Notes: generated from the letters alone by a model not told the origin. A DNA stretch of 64,000 bases from Endozoicomonas montiporae CL-33 (GCF_001583435.1 NZ_CP013251.1:1389001-1453000); one strand, 5' to 3'. Shown: positions 9,221 to 18,668, counted from the stretch's first letter. Numbers and translations are program-made.

Positions 9221-9247
9221 GGCCGGTGAACACGTGGTTTACCGGCC
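9221..9247 (-). promoter_or_regulatory. Intercistronic hairpin between pstS and pstC
   Basis: An 11-bp stem (ggccggtgaac with gtttaccggcc, one G-T pair) encloses a 5-nt loop. There is no T-tract. Such hairpins usually protect the upstream message, so that the binding protein PstS is made in excess over the permeases. It could also hide the pstC start at 9220. Confidence 0.6.
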
Positions 9248-9269
9248 TTAGAAAAGCGTTGTATCAGGA

Positions 9270-10112
9270 TCAGATTACCGAGATGTAACCTTTGTCTTTC
9301 ACAATCTGCTGAGCTTCGTCAGTCAGCATCCAGTCAAGGTAGGCACGGCTGGCTTCGCTCTGTTCGGTACTGTTGAACATCAGTTCGAAAGGACGGGCTA
9401 CACCGTAGGCACCGCTGCTGATGTTGGCGTCGGTGGCTTCAACACCATTAACGGTCAGGGCTTTCAGACTGTTGTCCACTGAACCCAGTGAGATGTAGCC
9501 AATAGCAAAGTCATTCTGTGCTACAGTGGTTTTCACCGCACCGTTACCGGCTGCTACCTGTGCAGAGGCAGAAATGGCAGACACTTTCTTGCCGTCTTCT
9601 GTAGTCATCTTCAGAGACATAATGTCTTCGAATGCTCCACGGGTACCGGAAGCCGGGTCACGGGTCACAACAACAATCGGGTTATCAGCACCGCCGACTT
9701 CGTTCCAGTTGGTGATTTTGCCTTTGTAGATGGCAGAAATCTGGTCGGTGGTCATGTTGGTAACGCCGTTGCTGTTGTTAACCACTACTGCAATACCGTC
9801 GTGTGCCAGAATAAACCTCTCTACACCGTCTGCCAGTTCATCGATGGCAACAGCACGGGAAGACATACCGATCTGGCTGGTGCCGTCGTTGGCAGCACGG
9901 ATACCGGCAGAAGAGCCTGTACCCTGAACTTCAACCACCACTTCAGGGTTGCTGCCCTGAAATGTTTCGCCCAGAACTTCCATCAGCTCGGTGACCGAGG
10001 TAGAACCGGAAACACTGACAGAGTGACTGGACTGGGTGTCTGCGCCTCCGCAACCCACCAGAGTGGCTGCAACACCGACAACGCCGAGAGTGGACAGAAT
10101 GGCTTTTTTCAC
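9270..10112 (-). CDS. pstS: Phosphate-binding periplasmic protein PstS
   Basis: This 280-residue periplasmic solute-binding protein begins with a lipoprotein-type signal peptide (ATLVGCGGADTQ) whose Cys would be lipidated. Phosphate-binding motifs of the family are visible: SGSTSVTELME, GTGSSAGIRA and TRDPASGTRGAFED. It is the first gene of the pst operon, preceded by a Pho box about 90-130 bp upstream. Confidence 0.95.
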   Translation of the reverse strand: MKKAILSTLGVVGVAATLVGCGGADTQSSHSVSVSGSTSVTELMEVLGETFQGSNPEVVVEVQGTGSSAGIRAANDGTSQIGMSSRAVAIDELADGVERFILAHDGIAVVVNNSNGVTNMTTDQISAIYKGKITNWNEVGGADNPIVVVTRDPASGTRGAFEDIMSLKMTTEDGKKVSAISASAQVAAGNGAVKTTVAQNDFAIGYISLGSVDNSLKALTVNGVEATDANISSGAYGVARPFELMFNSTEQSEASRAYLDWMLTDEAQQIVKDKGYISVI

Positions 10113-10202
10113 TGTGTGGCCTCTTTAATTGACTTCTCAGCCAGTGGCTGTTTTGTTGGACATCAGAAGTATTTCTATTGTGAGGCAGAGAGTAGGGAGG
10201 TT

Positions 10203-10244
10203 ATGTGACAGAAAAGTTTCTCGAATATGACAGAAATATGACAA
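10203..10244 (-). promoter_or_regulatory. Pho box upstream of pstS
   Basis: On the minus strand the sequence reads ttgtcatatttctgtcatat (core 10224-10243), two 7-bp PhoB half-sites close to CTGTCAT in tandem. A further half-site, ctgtcac, follows about 20 bp closer to pstS. It is spaced as expected for PhoB activation of pstSCAB under phosphate starvation. Confidence 0.75.
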
Positions 10245-10293
10245 GCTATGAAAAATTGATGTGGATCAATGGTGAGGGATAACTTAAAAAAGA

Positions 10294-10707
10294 ATGATCA
10301 AAATATCACAGAATGTTTCCCTGACTGATGAGGAAGTCAGTATCAGCTTTATCCGGGCTCAGGGAGCCGGAGGTCAAAATGTTAATAAGGTGTCGTCTGC
10401 TGTACACCTTCGGTTTGATATCAAAGCGTCGTCTTTGCCGGAATTCTACAAAGAAAGGCTGCTGAAGCTGAGTGACCAGAGAATCACCCGGGACGGGATC
10501 GTTATCCTCAAGGCACAAAGTTATCGAACGCAGGAGAAAAACCGCGAAGATGCCCTGCAGCGTCTGGTTGAGTTGATCAGGAGCGCCGTGGTTGTGCAGA
10601 AAAAACGTCGGCCCACCAAGCCGACCCGGGCTTCCAAAACCCGGCGGATGGACAAGAAAACCCGGCGTGGGCAGGTTAAGTCACTGCGTGGCCGAATCAA
10701 GTATTGA
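10294..10707 (+). CDS. arfB: Alternative ribosome-rescue factor ArfB (class I RF-like)
   Basis: This 137-residue peptidyl-tRNA hydrolase releases nascent chains from ribosomes stalled on non-stop mRNA. The catalytic GGQ is in RAQGAGGQNVNKVSSAV, near residues 26-28. The C-terminal tail is Lys/Arg-rich (KKRRPTKPTRASKTRRMDKK) and would enter the empty mRNA channel, as in YaeJ. The length is standard. It is followed after 33 nt by ybaK, perhaps co-transcribed. Confidence 0.95.
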   Translation: MIKISQNVSLTDEEVSISFIRAQGAGGQNVNKVSSAVHLRFDIKASSLPEFYKERLLKLSDQRITRDGIVILKAQSYRTQEKNREDALQRLVELIRSAVVVQKKRRPTKPTRASKTRRMDKKTRRGQVKSLRGRIKY

Positions 10708-10737
10708 ACGATTAAGTATTGAACGATTAAGTATTGA
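10699..10737 (+). repeat. 15-bp tandem repeat between arfB and ybaK
   Basis: The unit aagtattgaacgatt occurs at 10699-10713 and 10714-10728, followed by a 9-bp partial copy. The arfB stop codon lies in the first unit, so slippage here would change the spacing to ybaK without altering ArfB. Confidence 0.85.
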
Positions 10738-10740
10738 AGA

Positions 10741-11208
10741 ATGACACCAGCAGTCAATCTGGCAAAGAAAGCCAACATCCCGTTTACCGTTCATGAATAT
10801 CAGCACCATGCCGGAGCTGACTCCTATGGTCAGGAAGCCGCCCGGAAGCTGGGCCTGAACCCTCGGCAGGTCCTCAAGACCCTGATCGTCAAGCTGGATG
10901 GTCAAAAGCTGGCGGTGGGTATTGTTCCCGTCGCCGGGCAGCTTGATCTCAAGGCCATGGCAAAAGCCTGTGGTGCAAAAAAAGCTGCCATGGCGGAACA
11001 GGCTGAAGCGGAGAAAAGCAGTGGTTATGTTCTGGGCGGCATCAGCCCTCTGGGGCAGAAGAAGCGGCTAATGACCGTTTTGGACAAGAGCGCAGAGCAG
11101 TTTGAAACCATTCATGTCAGTGCGGGTCGTCGTGGGCTGGAAATTGAGCTGGCGCCTGCTGCTCTTATCACTCTCACAAATGGCCAACTGGCCCCAATTG
11201 GCAAGTAG
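10741..11208 (+). CDS. ybaK: Cys-tRNA(Pro)/Cys-tRNA deacylase YbaK
   Basis: This 155-residue YbaK/EbsC-type editing enzyme hydrolyses Cys mischarged on tRNA(Pro). Family features are the N-terminal YQHHAGADSYGQEAARKLG, the lysine in QVLKTLIVKLDG, the central KKAAMA, and GYVLGGISPLGQKKRL near residues 98-113. It is a trans-acting cytosolic protein. A second, more divergent member of the same superfamily lies at 63313-63813. Confidence 0.92.
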   Translation: MTPAVNLAKKANIPFTVHEYQHHAGADSYGQEAARKLGLNPRQVLKTLIVKLDGQKLAVGIVPVAGQLDLKAMAKACGAKKAAMAEQAEAEKSSGYVLGGISPLGQKKRLMTVLDKSAEQFETIHVSAGRRGLEIELAPAALITLTNGQLAPIGK

Positions 11209-11334
11209 AATTGACTTATTGGTCATATAAACTGCACAAAAACCATGGTTCTGGAACTTATCAGCAGAAAAGAGCTCTATTCTGGTAATAGTTTTTTGAT
11301 AGCTACCTGCTTACGAGAAGAAAAGGAGTTCGCC

Positions 11335-11919
11335 ATGAATCCATCTGCTGCGGTCGGAATGGCTAAAAACCTGATTTACAACCACGGTCGCACGGCCACC
11401 ACACTCTTGGCAGGCGCTGCCGGGCGCAGTGCTGGTGTGCAGCTTGGACCTCAAGCTGTGAACGCTTTTATTAACTGGACTGTTAAGGGCGCTGTCACCA
11501 AATTCTTTCTTCGCAATGCTACTCATGCTGCAATCGGTGGAGGCTACGCATGGCTTGGGCAGGCTGCTTTTACACTGGGAGCTTATTACAGCCCGGATCC
11601 TGTTTTGCTTATGCGAAAATGCGTTGCGTATAAGCACGATCGAGATTATCGCAACCAACTGAAAACATTCGACCCGGAAGCGCTGACGGCCAGAGCGATT
11701 AAAGAAGGCTGGTTACTTTGCGACGACCTGCAGAAAAAACCACCCATTATTGAGGATTACGTTGATATGCAATCCTATGAGCAGGTTGATGATGAAGACG
11801 CTAAGGGTTTGCCAAAAACTGGTGTCATGGGTCCGCTCAGACCTGTGGAAATGGACGATCTGAAATCTCGGGTATCTGCCGAAGGGTTTGTATTTGTCAA
11901 TAAACGAGAGATAGCCTGA
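11335..11919 (+). CDS. Hypothetical protein with Gly/Ala-rich N-terminal region
   Basis: I do not recognise this 194-residue protein. The ATG at 11335 follows a strong aaaaggag site; an upstream in-frame start at 11245 lacks one. The first 90 residues are rich in Ala and Gly with moderately hydrophobic stretches (TTLLAGAAGRSAGVQLG and HAAIGGGYAWLGQAAFTLGA) that could associate with membrane. The C-terminal half is acidic and soluble (DYVDMQSYEQVDDEDAKG). It stands alone, with about 250 bp of non-coding sequence after it. Confidence 0.65.
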   Translation: MNPSAAVGMAKNLIYNHGRTATTLLAGAAGRSAGVQLGPQAVNAFINWTVKGAVTKFFLRNATHAAIGGGYAWLGQAAFTLGAYYSPDPVLLMRKCVAYKHDRDYRNQLKTFDPEALTARAIKEGWLLCDDLQKKPPIIEDYVDMQSYEQVDDEDAKGLPKTGVMGPLRPVEMDDLKSRVSAEGFVFVNKREIA

Positions 11920-12173
11920 TCCTCTGAATGATGCTCATTTGATCCTGAATCAGTCGTAAGATTGATTCAGGCCTTCCGCCAAAAAGCACCTTGCCAAATC
12001 ATATCCACCACGCATACCAAAGAAAAGACTCGTTGATCAAGTCATCAAAGATTAACTGTCGTCTGGTAAATTTAATAGCGAGCAAAATGAAATCATTAGG
12101 CTTTCTCCTGGCTATTGCCCACCGCTGCCACCACCAAGAGGTGAAGGTATAGTACGTGGCTGATTGGTGAGAA

Positions 12174-13283
12174 TTAGTTGATATTGTCGTAGGTTGCTTT
12201 CCTTAGCGTTGCCTCCTTTCTGATTTTATCGTGCAACTCCCGATAGTAAGGTATCGAATCTTCCCAGGCATCTTCCCTTGAAAACAACGGTGAGTAACCC
12301 AGTTCGACTCTGGCTTTTTCAATACTGAAATAATTGTCCATGCTTACTCTTTCCAGAGCCATAATGGTTCTGGGCGGCTTCGGCAGTTTGATGACCTGAT
12401 GCAGTTTTTCCCAGACCTGAAAGGTCTGTTTTGCCAGACGATAAGAGACATGTTTGGCCGGGTGTTGGTAGCCCAGTGCCTGTATCAGGGGGCTGGACAA
12501 ATCCATGATATTAACGGGCTCGCCGTCGTTGATGAAATAAGCCTGTCCCGGAGCATTGCCGTGTTGGCTGAGTTGCTGAGCCGCCAGAATCTGTCCATGT
12601 ACAAGGTTGTGAATGTAGGAGTGATTCAAACGTGCAGAACCGTTACCGAAGATCGTTTTAAAGCTGCCATTCACCAGCTGCTCAATAATGATTTTGAACA
12701 TCATCTGATCCCCGGGTCCCCAGATACCACTGGGACGCAGAGCACAGGTATACAGGTTATGAGTACCGTTTGCGGCCAGTACCAGTTGTTCGGCTTTGGT
12801 TTTTGTTTCTGTATACAGATCACGAAAGTTGCTTGCGTACGGAAGGGATTCATCGCCACCCGCAATGGGCTGACCATCAATAACGACACTGCTGGTGCTG
12901 GTATAAACGAGTCGTTCAACGTCATTGATCATGGCGGATTCGACAATGTTTTTCGTACCCTCCAGATTTATTTCGTATGACAATTGCCGAGTAGACTCCG
13001 GAATCACGTTATGGGACCGGGTATCCATGATAGCGGCGGTATGAAAAACCGTATCAATACCTTCACAGGCAAGTATGGCGTCGCCTTTGTCACGGATATC
13101 GCCCCGCATGACTTCAAGGTTATGGTGCTCCAGATTGCTTTTGATGCGATCTAAAGAGCGAACTTTATAGCCACTGTTTAACAGGGTCTGTACCAGATGG
13201 TGTCCCAGAAAACCTGAGCCTCCGGTGACCAGAACCCTGCCCGGATCAGCCGGAACAGGCAGAGGAGGGAGTCTATTCATCAC
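12174..13283 (-). CDS. NAD-dependent epimerase / 3-beta-hydroxysteroid dehydrogenase-like protein
   Basis: This 369-residue extended short-chain dehydrogenase has the NAD-binding loop LVTGGSGFLGHH at residues 18-29, then FHTAAIMDTR, the serine of YTSTSSVV, and the YxxxK pair in DLYTETKTKAEQL. ALRPSGIWGPGDQ is typical of the 3-beta-HSD/isomerase subgroup, which oxidises sterol-like alcohols. The native substrate is not evident. It is monocistronic. The region between this gene and the preceding hypothetical protein holds no further gene. Confidence 0.85.
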   Translation of the reverse strand: MMNRLPPLPVPADPGRVLVTGGSGFLGHHLVQTLLNSGYKVRSLDRIKSNLEHHNLEVMRGDIRDKGDAILACEGIDTVFHTAAIMDTRSHNVIPESTRQLSYEINLEGTKNIVESAMINDVERLVYTSTSSVVIDGQPIAGGDESLPYASNFRDLYTETKTKAEQLVLAANGTHNLYTCALRPSGIWGPGDQMMFKIIIEQLVNGSFKTIFGNGSARLNHSYIHNLVHGQILAAQQLSQHGNAPGQAYFINDGEPVNIMDLSSPLIQALGYQHPAKHVSYRLAKQTFQVWEKLHQVIKLPKPPRTIMALERVSMDNYFSIEKARVELGYSPLFSREDAWEDSIPYYRELHDKIRKEATLRKATYDNIN

Positions 13284-13425
13284 AGTTATTTTTATTATCT
13301 GTTGGCTACCACTCGTTATTGTGAAGGGGTAATGGTCGATATGGCAAGAGCGAATTGGTGCAGTTGCGGGTTGAAATATTCAGCCATGCCCATAGGATAG
13401 AAAGACCACAAGAGGTAGATAGTGA

Positions 13426-14397
13426 ATGAAGAAACTTGCTTCGCTGATGGCGATGTTAATGGTGTTCAGCCTGGCCTTTACGGTTCCGGAGGCTGAAGCC
13501 AGACGTTTTGGTGGCGGTAAAAGCATGGGGCGTTCGTTTAAAACCGCGCCAGCTCCCAAACGTCAACCCGCTTATCAGCAGAACCGGACTGACCGGCAAC
13601 AAAATGCTACCCGTAACCAACAGAACAATAGTCGCAGAGGCATGTTTGGTGGTTTGCTGGGTGGACTTCTGGCAGGAGGGTTGATTGCTTCACTGCTGGG
13701 CGGTGGTGCTTTTGCCGGTTTGAAAATGATGGATATTCTGATCATGGGGCTGCTGGCCTTTGTGTTATTCAGGGTGTTCCGAAGTATGAATCGAGCCAAA
13801 GCCATGGCTGGTAACCACTCGCACGCTTCACAGGCTGACCGGCAGTCTGGCCAGAATTCTCAGAATTACCGTGAGCAACTGCAGGACCTGTTTAATCAGG
13901 ATACACAGACACAAAGCCGTGATGCCGGTTTTGAGAACGACGGTTTTAAGAATACAGAGAGAAGTTCTGACCCGGCACCACAATCCGGCTTTGGCGTCAG
14001 CGATGTACCTATGGATGTGCCTATGAATGTGCCGTCGGACTTCAACCTGAATGCATTCCTTAACGGTGCCCGTGATCATTATCGCGCTTTACAGGAGGCC
14101 TGGAACAAGAGCGACTTTAAAACCATGCAGGAATACCTTGATCCTGCCTTGTTTGAACAGATGAAACCGGTGCGTGAACAACTTCAGGGTGATCAGCATA
14201 CGGAAGTTATGTTTGTGGATGCAGAAATGGTGCGTGCCGACTATACGGCACAGGTCGCTCAGATCAGTATTCGCTTTACCGGCAAGTACCGGGATACGGT
14301 TGAAGGTGTGGAAGAAGATATTACCGATATCTGGCATCTGGAGCGGGATCTGACCCGCCCGAATGCGCCATGGCTGATTATCGGGATTGAATCCTGA
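13426..14397 (+). CDS. Tim44-like domain protein, membrane-anchored
   Basis: This 323-residue protein has a signal peptide (ASLMAMLMVFSLAFTVPEAEA), a basic Gln/Asn/Arg-rich segment, and a glycine-rich membrane region at about residues 70-120 (GGLLGGLLAGGLIASLLGGG then MMDILIMGLLAFVLFRVF). The C-terminal Tim44/MBA1-type domain starts near residue 205 (FNLNAFLNGARDHYRALQEA). The layout matches the bacterial Tim44-like family found in many proteobacteria, whose role is unclear. A terminator follows. Confidence 0.88.
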   Translation: MKKLASLMAMLMVFSLAFTVPEAEARRFGGGKSMGRSFKTAPAPKRQPAYQQNRTDRQQNATRNQQNNSRRGMFGGLLGGLLAGGLIASLLGGGAFAGLKMMDILIMGLLAFVLFRVFRSMNRAKAMAGNHSHASQADRQSGQNSQNYREQLQDLFNQDTQTQSRDAGFENDGFKNTERSSDPAPQSGFGVSDVPMDVPMNVPSDFNLNAFLNGARDHYRALQEAWNKSDFKTMQEYLDPALFEQMKPVREQLQGDQHTEVMFVDAEMVRADYTAQVAQISIRFTGKYRDTVEGVEEDITDIWHLERDLTRPNAPWLIIGIES

Positions 14398-14414
14398 CGT
14401 CAGCAACAACCATT

Positions 14415-14458
14415 AAGATCAGTGAAGCAGAACGGACTGTGTCTGTTTCACTGATCTT
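14415..14458. terminator. Bidirectional terminator between the Tim44-like gene and the coiled-coil gene
   Basis: The arms aagatcagtgaa (14415-14426) and ttcactgatctt (14447-14458) form a 12-bp perfect stem. It overlaps the last codons of the convergent gene ending at 14448. Confidence 0.7.
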
Positions 14459-17400
14459 GAATGATCACTTTTCTTATCAAAGCAGGATCTAACTGTTTTG
14501 CGTAGAGTTTCAAACTCTCAGCCAGTGCCTGTTGGTCTTTCCGCTGTCGGCTTTCTATGCCCGATGTCTGCAACCACTGGTCAATCATTTCAGCGTTCGG
14601 CTTTGCGCCTTTTGGGCACAGTTCGCTGATGTCCACCAGAGCGCGGGCCTGTTCAAAGTGTTTAACCCGTTGCTGCGAAGTGAATTTGTCCAGAAGTCTG
14701 TAAGCCCATCTTGGTCTGAGTGAACTGTCCATTTTTTTCAGCAGGCCGGTTAATCCCTCGGGGGCTTTTCTTGCATGGGGTACCTTTCTGACATCATCGG
14801 GTCTGTACCGGTTCTCAGCGGTGTCTTTCAACTGATGCAATGGGTTCAGAAAGGCCGCTGCCTGCCGGGGTTTGACCTGTTTATTAAACACCATCGTCAG
14901 CAGATTTTTTGACACCTTGCTGACTTCAGCGGACATATTTGCAACAGAACTTTTTGGTAAGGTTTCGGCTGAGGATTTCAGAACGCCTAAGTCTGTTGAC
15001 AATATCCGTCGTTTTCTTTGGCTTTTAGGGGGCTGAACCTGAAGTTGTCTTTCCAGATTGATTAACCCGTTCTTAACCTGATGAAGGTCGGTTTCGACCT
15101 GTCTCCTGACCTGAACATGGTCGTGAATGGTATCTTTGTGTCGTTTTGCTTGTTGAACCGCATTCTGGAACTGCTTCATGTGGTCGATGAAATCTTGTCT
15201 GTGATAGTCCAGCATGTCCGGAGAGTTAGGTTGATATCGCCAGCCTTGGGTTACCTCGTCAAATTGAATTACACCGTCTGGAAGGTTTTTGGTGAAAGCT
15301 TCTGCAATGGCTTTTTGCTCCTTGTTTTTGCTATTCAGAAAGTCTCTGAAGGGTGGGTCGTCAACGGTTTCAGGTGTCAGTAATATATTTATTTTGTAGA
15401 GTGTACCACCGCTGGGGGAAGGTTCTATTGACACTTCAGCAATGCCTTGAAGAGCAGCATTAAATTCGTTTTCAACTTTTTCGTGTAACTCTTTTTTTGA
15501 ATTAAATAGTCTATCCGGGGAGAGTCCATTAATTCGATTTGCCAATTGCTCTTTTAGTGATTCATCCAGATCAGCACATAAGTCCTTAAAGCGTGCGGTT
15601 ACATCTTGCCGGGTGTCTTTTTTGCTGGCTTCGGGGAAATCTGCGATCAGATAGATCAGGGCGTCTCTTCCTTTTTCAATACCACCTAACTGATAATCCA
15701 GTTTTATTTCATTGAGATCTCTGGCAGTTTGCTGTAGTTCCGGCAGCTCAGAGTCCACCCAATTTTCCATGTTTTGGGCAAGGGCTGCGATTTCTTCTGC
15801 AGTATGTGCATGAGCCAGAACGTGCGTGAGTATATCAGGAGAGGAATAGACTTCCGAGGCAATCTTGGCAAAGGCCGAGTTCCTTTTTTGATTGTTTTGC
15901 TCTTCTCGTCCTTCAAGAAACGCCAGCATATTGGTGAATAATTCCATAGAGGCAGCACTGGATGCCAGCTCCGGCTCTTTGGTGATGAAGGTGCGAGCGA
16001 TTGGATTGAGCAGTTGAAGAAAAGCCGGTGCAGATTTCGGGCTGGTGGTCAGTACAGGCAATACTTCTTGTGGGAGAGTCTGCTCCAGTTGTTGCAACTG
16101 GTTTAACCTTTCGTCGGCTGCGTCAACCGCCATCATCCAGTCTATGGAAAGCTCTGGTGCCTCTATTTTCTTGATTTGATCAGACAGTGATGACAAGGCA
16201 TTGAGCGTGTCTTTACAGGCTAATGGCACCGTTTGTTCCTGCAACCGACTTTTCCTGATAGCCAGATTCATAACCGGTGCCAGACGACTGTAATGTTGCG
16301 CTTCTTCTGTCAGAAACTGGTGAAGGTTTTTCTGGGCTTCCTGTCGCTCTTCAGGTGTCGTTGCAAAATTAATGGCTGTCACTCTGGTCTTCAGGGCCGG
16401 GTTTTTGATGTGGGAAGCGATGTAACCGTCGAACTGTCCATTTTTAACGGTTTTAATCCTTGCAACTATTTCCTGACATTGCTTCAGTAATTGAGTGGCT
16501 AAAGTCTGTTTTTGAGACGTATCCTTCCTGCTTGCAGATTCGTTTGCCAGGGATTGCAATTCCTGAAATGCGTTGTGAAATACAGCTTGATAGGTTGCCA
16601 ACACTTCCCTGTCGTCGTCAGAAGCTTTGGCTTCCTGAATCCACACTGGCAGAAGCTCCATGATACTGTTCAGGTCATTGATTGAATGTTCGAGTGACTC
16701 CCTTAATGTCCGGGCATTTTTTGCCTGGCCTATATTGTGTGCTATTTCAGCCAGCAGCAGTTCGGGCTCGATGGCAGGTCGGGCTTCAGGGTGCGGGGTC
16801 ATTTCCTCAATAGCGGGTGTGTCCGCTGCAATAAGCGATGTTTTTTCATCAGAAGTTGAAGTCGCTGGTGCTTCCGGTCCTATGGTAGGTTCAGTGTCAG
16901 GCGTTATTAATGCTTCTGGTTCGGTTTTGATCAGTGCTTCGGACGATATTGATTCTTCTAATCGGACTTTTGTTTCTGTGATCGCTGCAGTGGCCTGCCT
17001 CATTAGCGACTTTAACTGTGCCATGGACGCTTGCAGGCTTTTTTTTCTCAGGGTCCATTTCAGAGACTTCTCCAGTGTGTCCAGATCTTGCAAAATGGTT
17101 GTCAGGCTCTCGTTGGCTGCCATGACATTGAGAGCACTTTCGGCTTCAATCTGCCCATCCACTGTCAGTTGTGCAACCCGCTGCTGATAGTGAGTGGATA
17201 ACGTTTTAAGGCTGGTTCTGACGGTGTCAACGGTCTCCATCAACTGGGCGCGGGATAGTTCGGCTTCCTGTTCTCCGGGCAGGTCTGCGACGGTTTTAAA
17301 ATAATTATTTTCAACTTCCTGAATTTTTATTTCCCAGTCATCCAGCGTTCTGTTTCCAGCCTGGCTTGCCTGTTGCGACAGATATTGAGGGTTCTCGGGC

Positions 17401-17540
17401 TGCTCATGAACGGTACGCGGGTTGCCAGATGTCTTAAATAGACCTTCTGACGCTTTTTCAGCTCCTTCTGACTCTTTATCCTGAGTGATCTGGGGTGTTG
17501 TTATTTGGGACGATGATCTTCGAGTTGGTGACGTTGGCAT
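14448..17540 (-). CDS. Very large coiled-coil protein of unknown function
   Basis: This protein of about 1030 residues matches no family I recognise. An upstream TTG at 17591 gives 17 more residues, but the ATG at 17540 (MPTSPTRRSSSQITTPQ) is a more natural start. There is no signal peptide. The N-terminal region is Ser/Thr/Pro-rich and disordered. Most of the rest is long amphipathic helix with heptad-like Leu/Ala spacing (AQLMETVDTVRTSLKTLSTH, LHQVKNGLINLERQLQVQ). The C-terminus is basic. The size, disordered start and eukaryote-like coiled coils would suit a secreted effector or a structural protein; both are guesses. Confidence 0.75.
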   Translation of the reverse strand: MPTSPTRRSSSQITTPQITQDKESEGAEKASEGLFKTSGNPRTVHEQPENPQYLSQQASQAGNRTLDDWEIKIQEVENNYFKTVADLPGEQEAELSRAQLMETVDTVRTSLKTLSTHYQQRVAQLTVDGQIEAESALNVMAANESLTTILQDLDTLEKSLKWTLRKKSLQASMAQLKSLMRQATAAITETKVRLEESISSEALIKTEPEALITPDTEPTIGPEAPATSTSDEKTSLIAADTPAIEEMTPHPEARPAIEPELLLAEIAHNIGQAKNARTLRESLEHSINDLNSIMELLPVWIQEAKASDDDREVLATYQAVFHNAFQELQSLANESASRKDTSQKQTLATQLLKQCQEIVARIKTVKNGQFDGYIASHIKNPALKTRVTAINFATTPEERQEAQKNLHQFLTEEAQHYSRLAPVMNLAIRKSRLQEQTVPLACKDTLNALSSLSDQIKKIEAPELSIDWMMAVDAADERLNQLQQLEQTLPQEVLPVLTTSPKSAPAFLQLLNPIARTFITKEPELASSAASMELFTNMLAFLEGREEQNNQKRNSAFAKIASEVYSSPDILTHVLAHAHTAEEIAALAQNMENWVDSELPELQQTARDLNEIKLDYQLGGIEKGRDALIYLIADFPEASKKDTRQDVTARFKDLCADLDESLKEQLANRINGLSPDRLFNSKKELHEKVENEFNAALQGIAEVSIEPSPSGGTLYKINILLTPETVDDPPFRDFLNSKNKEQKAIAEAFTKNLPDGVIQFDEVTQGWRYQPNSPDMLDYHRQDFIDHMKQFQNAVQQAKRHKDTIHDHVQVRRQVETDLHQVKNGLINLERQLQVQPPKSQRKRRILSTDLGVLKSSAETLPKSSVANMSAEVSKVSKNLLTMVFNKQVKPRQAAAFLNPLHQLKDTAENRYRPDDVRKVPHARKAPEGLTGLLKKMDSSLRPRWAYRLLDKFTSQQRVKHFEQARALVDISELCPKGAKPNAEMIDQWLQTSGIESRQRKDQQALAESLKLYAKQLDPALIRKVIIQDQ

Positions 17541-17677
17541 GGTGGCAGTTCCCGAGGCCCGGATTTCTATTGTTGATATTTTTGTCGGCAAAGAGCTGTA
17601 ATTTCGGATATTAGCGGGCGTTTTTTGTGGCTTTTCCGACTAAAATTCAGCCTGAACTATTTTGACTGGTCATTGAT

Positions 17678-18634
17678 ATGCCCACTAAGCGCCCAGCCGC
17701 TAAGCTGCACCCACGCAACCTTCATCAGGGACGCTATAACATCAAAGAGCTTTGTTCGGTTCATCCGAAACTAAGCACTTTTGTTAAACGCAATCCCCGT
17801 GGCGATAACACCATAGAGTTTTCCAGCCCTCAGGCGATCATTTGTCTGAATCAGGCATTGTTGAAGCATTACTACCAGATCCAGCACTGGGCTGTTCCAG
17901 ACGATTATCTTTGCCCTCCCATTCCCGGCAGGGCTGATTATGTGCATTACGCCGCTGATCTTCTGGGCTCGGTGAATCTGGGCAGGGATTCGGTGAAGGT
18001 TCTGGATATCGGCACTGGCGCCAACCTGATTTACCCCATCATTGGCAGTCAGGTGTATGGCTGGCAGTTTGTTGGCAGTGATATCGATCCGGTATCGGTC
18101 AAGTCGGCAAAGCAGATAGTTAACAGCAATCACAACCTGTCAGGAAAGGTGAAGGTTGTCTTGCAGGAAAACAAGAACCAGTTTTTCAGTGGGGTCATTG
18201 ATAAAGAAGATCGCGTTGCTCTGACGCTTTGTAATCCGCCTTTTCATGCTTCAAAGAAAGAGGCGGAAGCGGGCACAACCCGCAAATGGAAAAATCTGAA
18301 AAAATCATCGGCCAGACGTGGCAGTCAGTCAGGATCTATCAGTACAAAACAGCTTAATTTTGGCGGTCAGAGCAATGAACTCTGGTGCGAAGGCGGCGAG
18401 TTGCGCTTCCTGAGCGATATGGTGCGTGAAAGTGCAGAGTTTGCCCGACAGGTGTTTTGGTTCACCAGCCTGGTTTCTAAAAAAGAGAATATTGCACCTT
18501 TGCGAGAGCTGTTAACGGAAACAGGTGCAAAGCAAGTCAAAGTGAAGGCGATGAGTCAGGGGCAAAAAATCAGCCATATGCTGGCGTGGAGTTTTATGGA
18601 CATTGAGGAGCACCGGAAGCCTCAGTCACAGTAA
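17678..18634 (+). CDS. rlmF: 23S rRNA (adenine-1618 N6)-methyltransferase RlmF
   Basis: This 318-residue SAM-dependent methyltransferase modifies A1618 of 23S rRNA. Diagnostic segments are HPRNLHQGRYNIKEL at the N-terminus, the SAM site VLDIGTGANLIYPI near residues 110-123, and the catalytic NPPFH in LTLCNPPFHASKKEA. The conserved NELWCEGGELRFL follows. The length fits the E. coli enzyme. A hairpin terminator follows, shared with the convergent nitroreductase. Confidence 0.95.
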   Translation: MPTKRPAAKLHPRNLHQGRYNIKELCSVHPKLSTFVKRNPRGDNTIEFSSPQAIICLNQALLKHYYQIQHWAVPDDYLCPPIPGRADYVHYAADLLGSVNLGRDSVKVLDIGTGANLIYPIIGSQVYGWQFVGSDIDPVSVKSAKQIVNSNHNLSGKVKVVLQENKNQFFSGVIDKEDRVALTLCNPPFHASKKEAEAGTTRKWKNLKKSSARRGSQSGSISTKQLNFGGQSNELWCEGGELRFLSDMVRESAEFARQVFWFTSLVSKKENIAPLRELLTETGAKQVKVKAMSQGQKISHMLAWSFMDIEEHRKPQSQ

Positions 18635-18640
18635 TAGAGT

Positions 18641-18668
18641 GACTGACACGCCCATGTGCGTGTCAGTC
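18641..18668. terminator. Hairpin terminator between rlmF and the nitroreductase
   Basis: A perfect 10-bp stem, gactgacacg (18641-18650) with cgtgtcagtc (18659-18668), encloses an 8-nt loop. It lies in the 42-bp gap between convergent genes. Confidence 0.75.
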
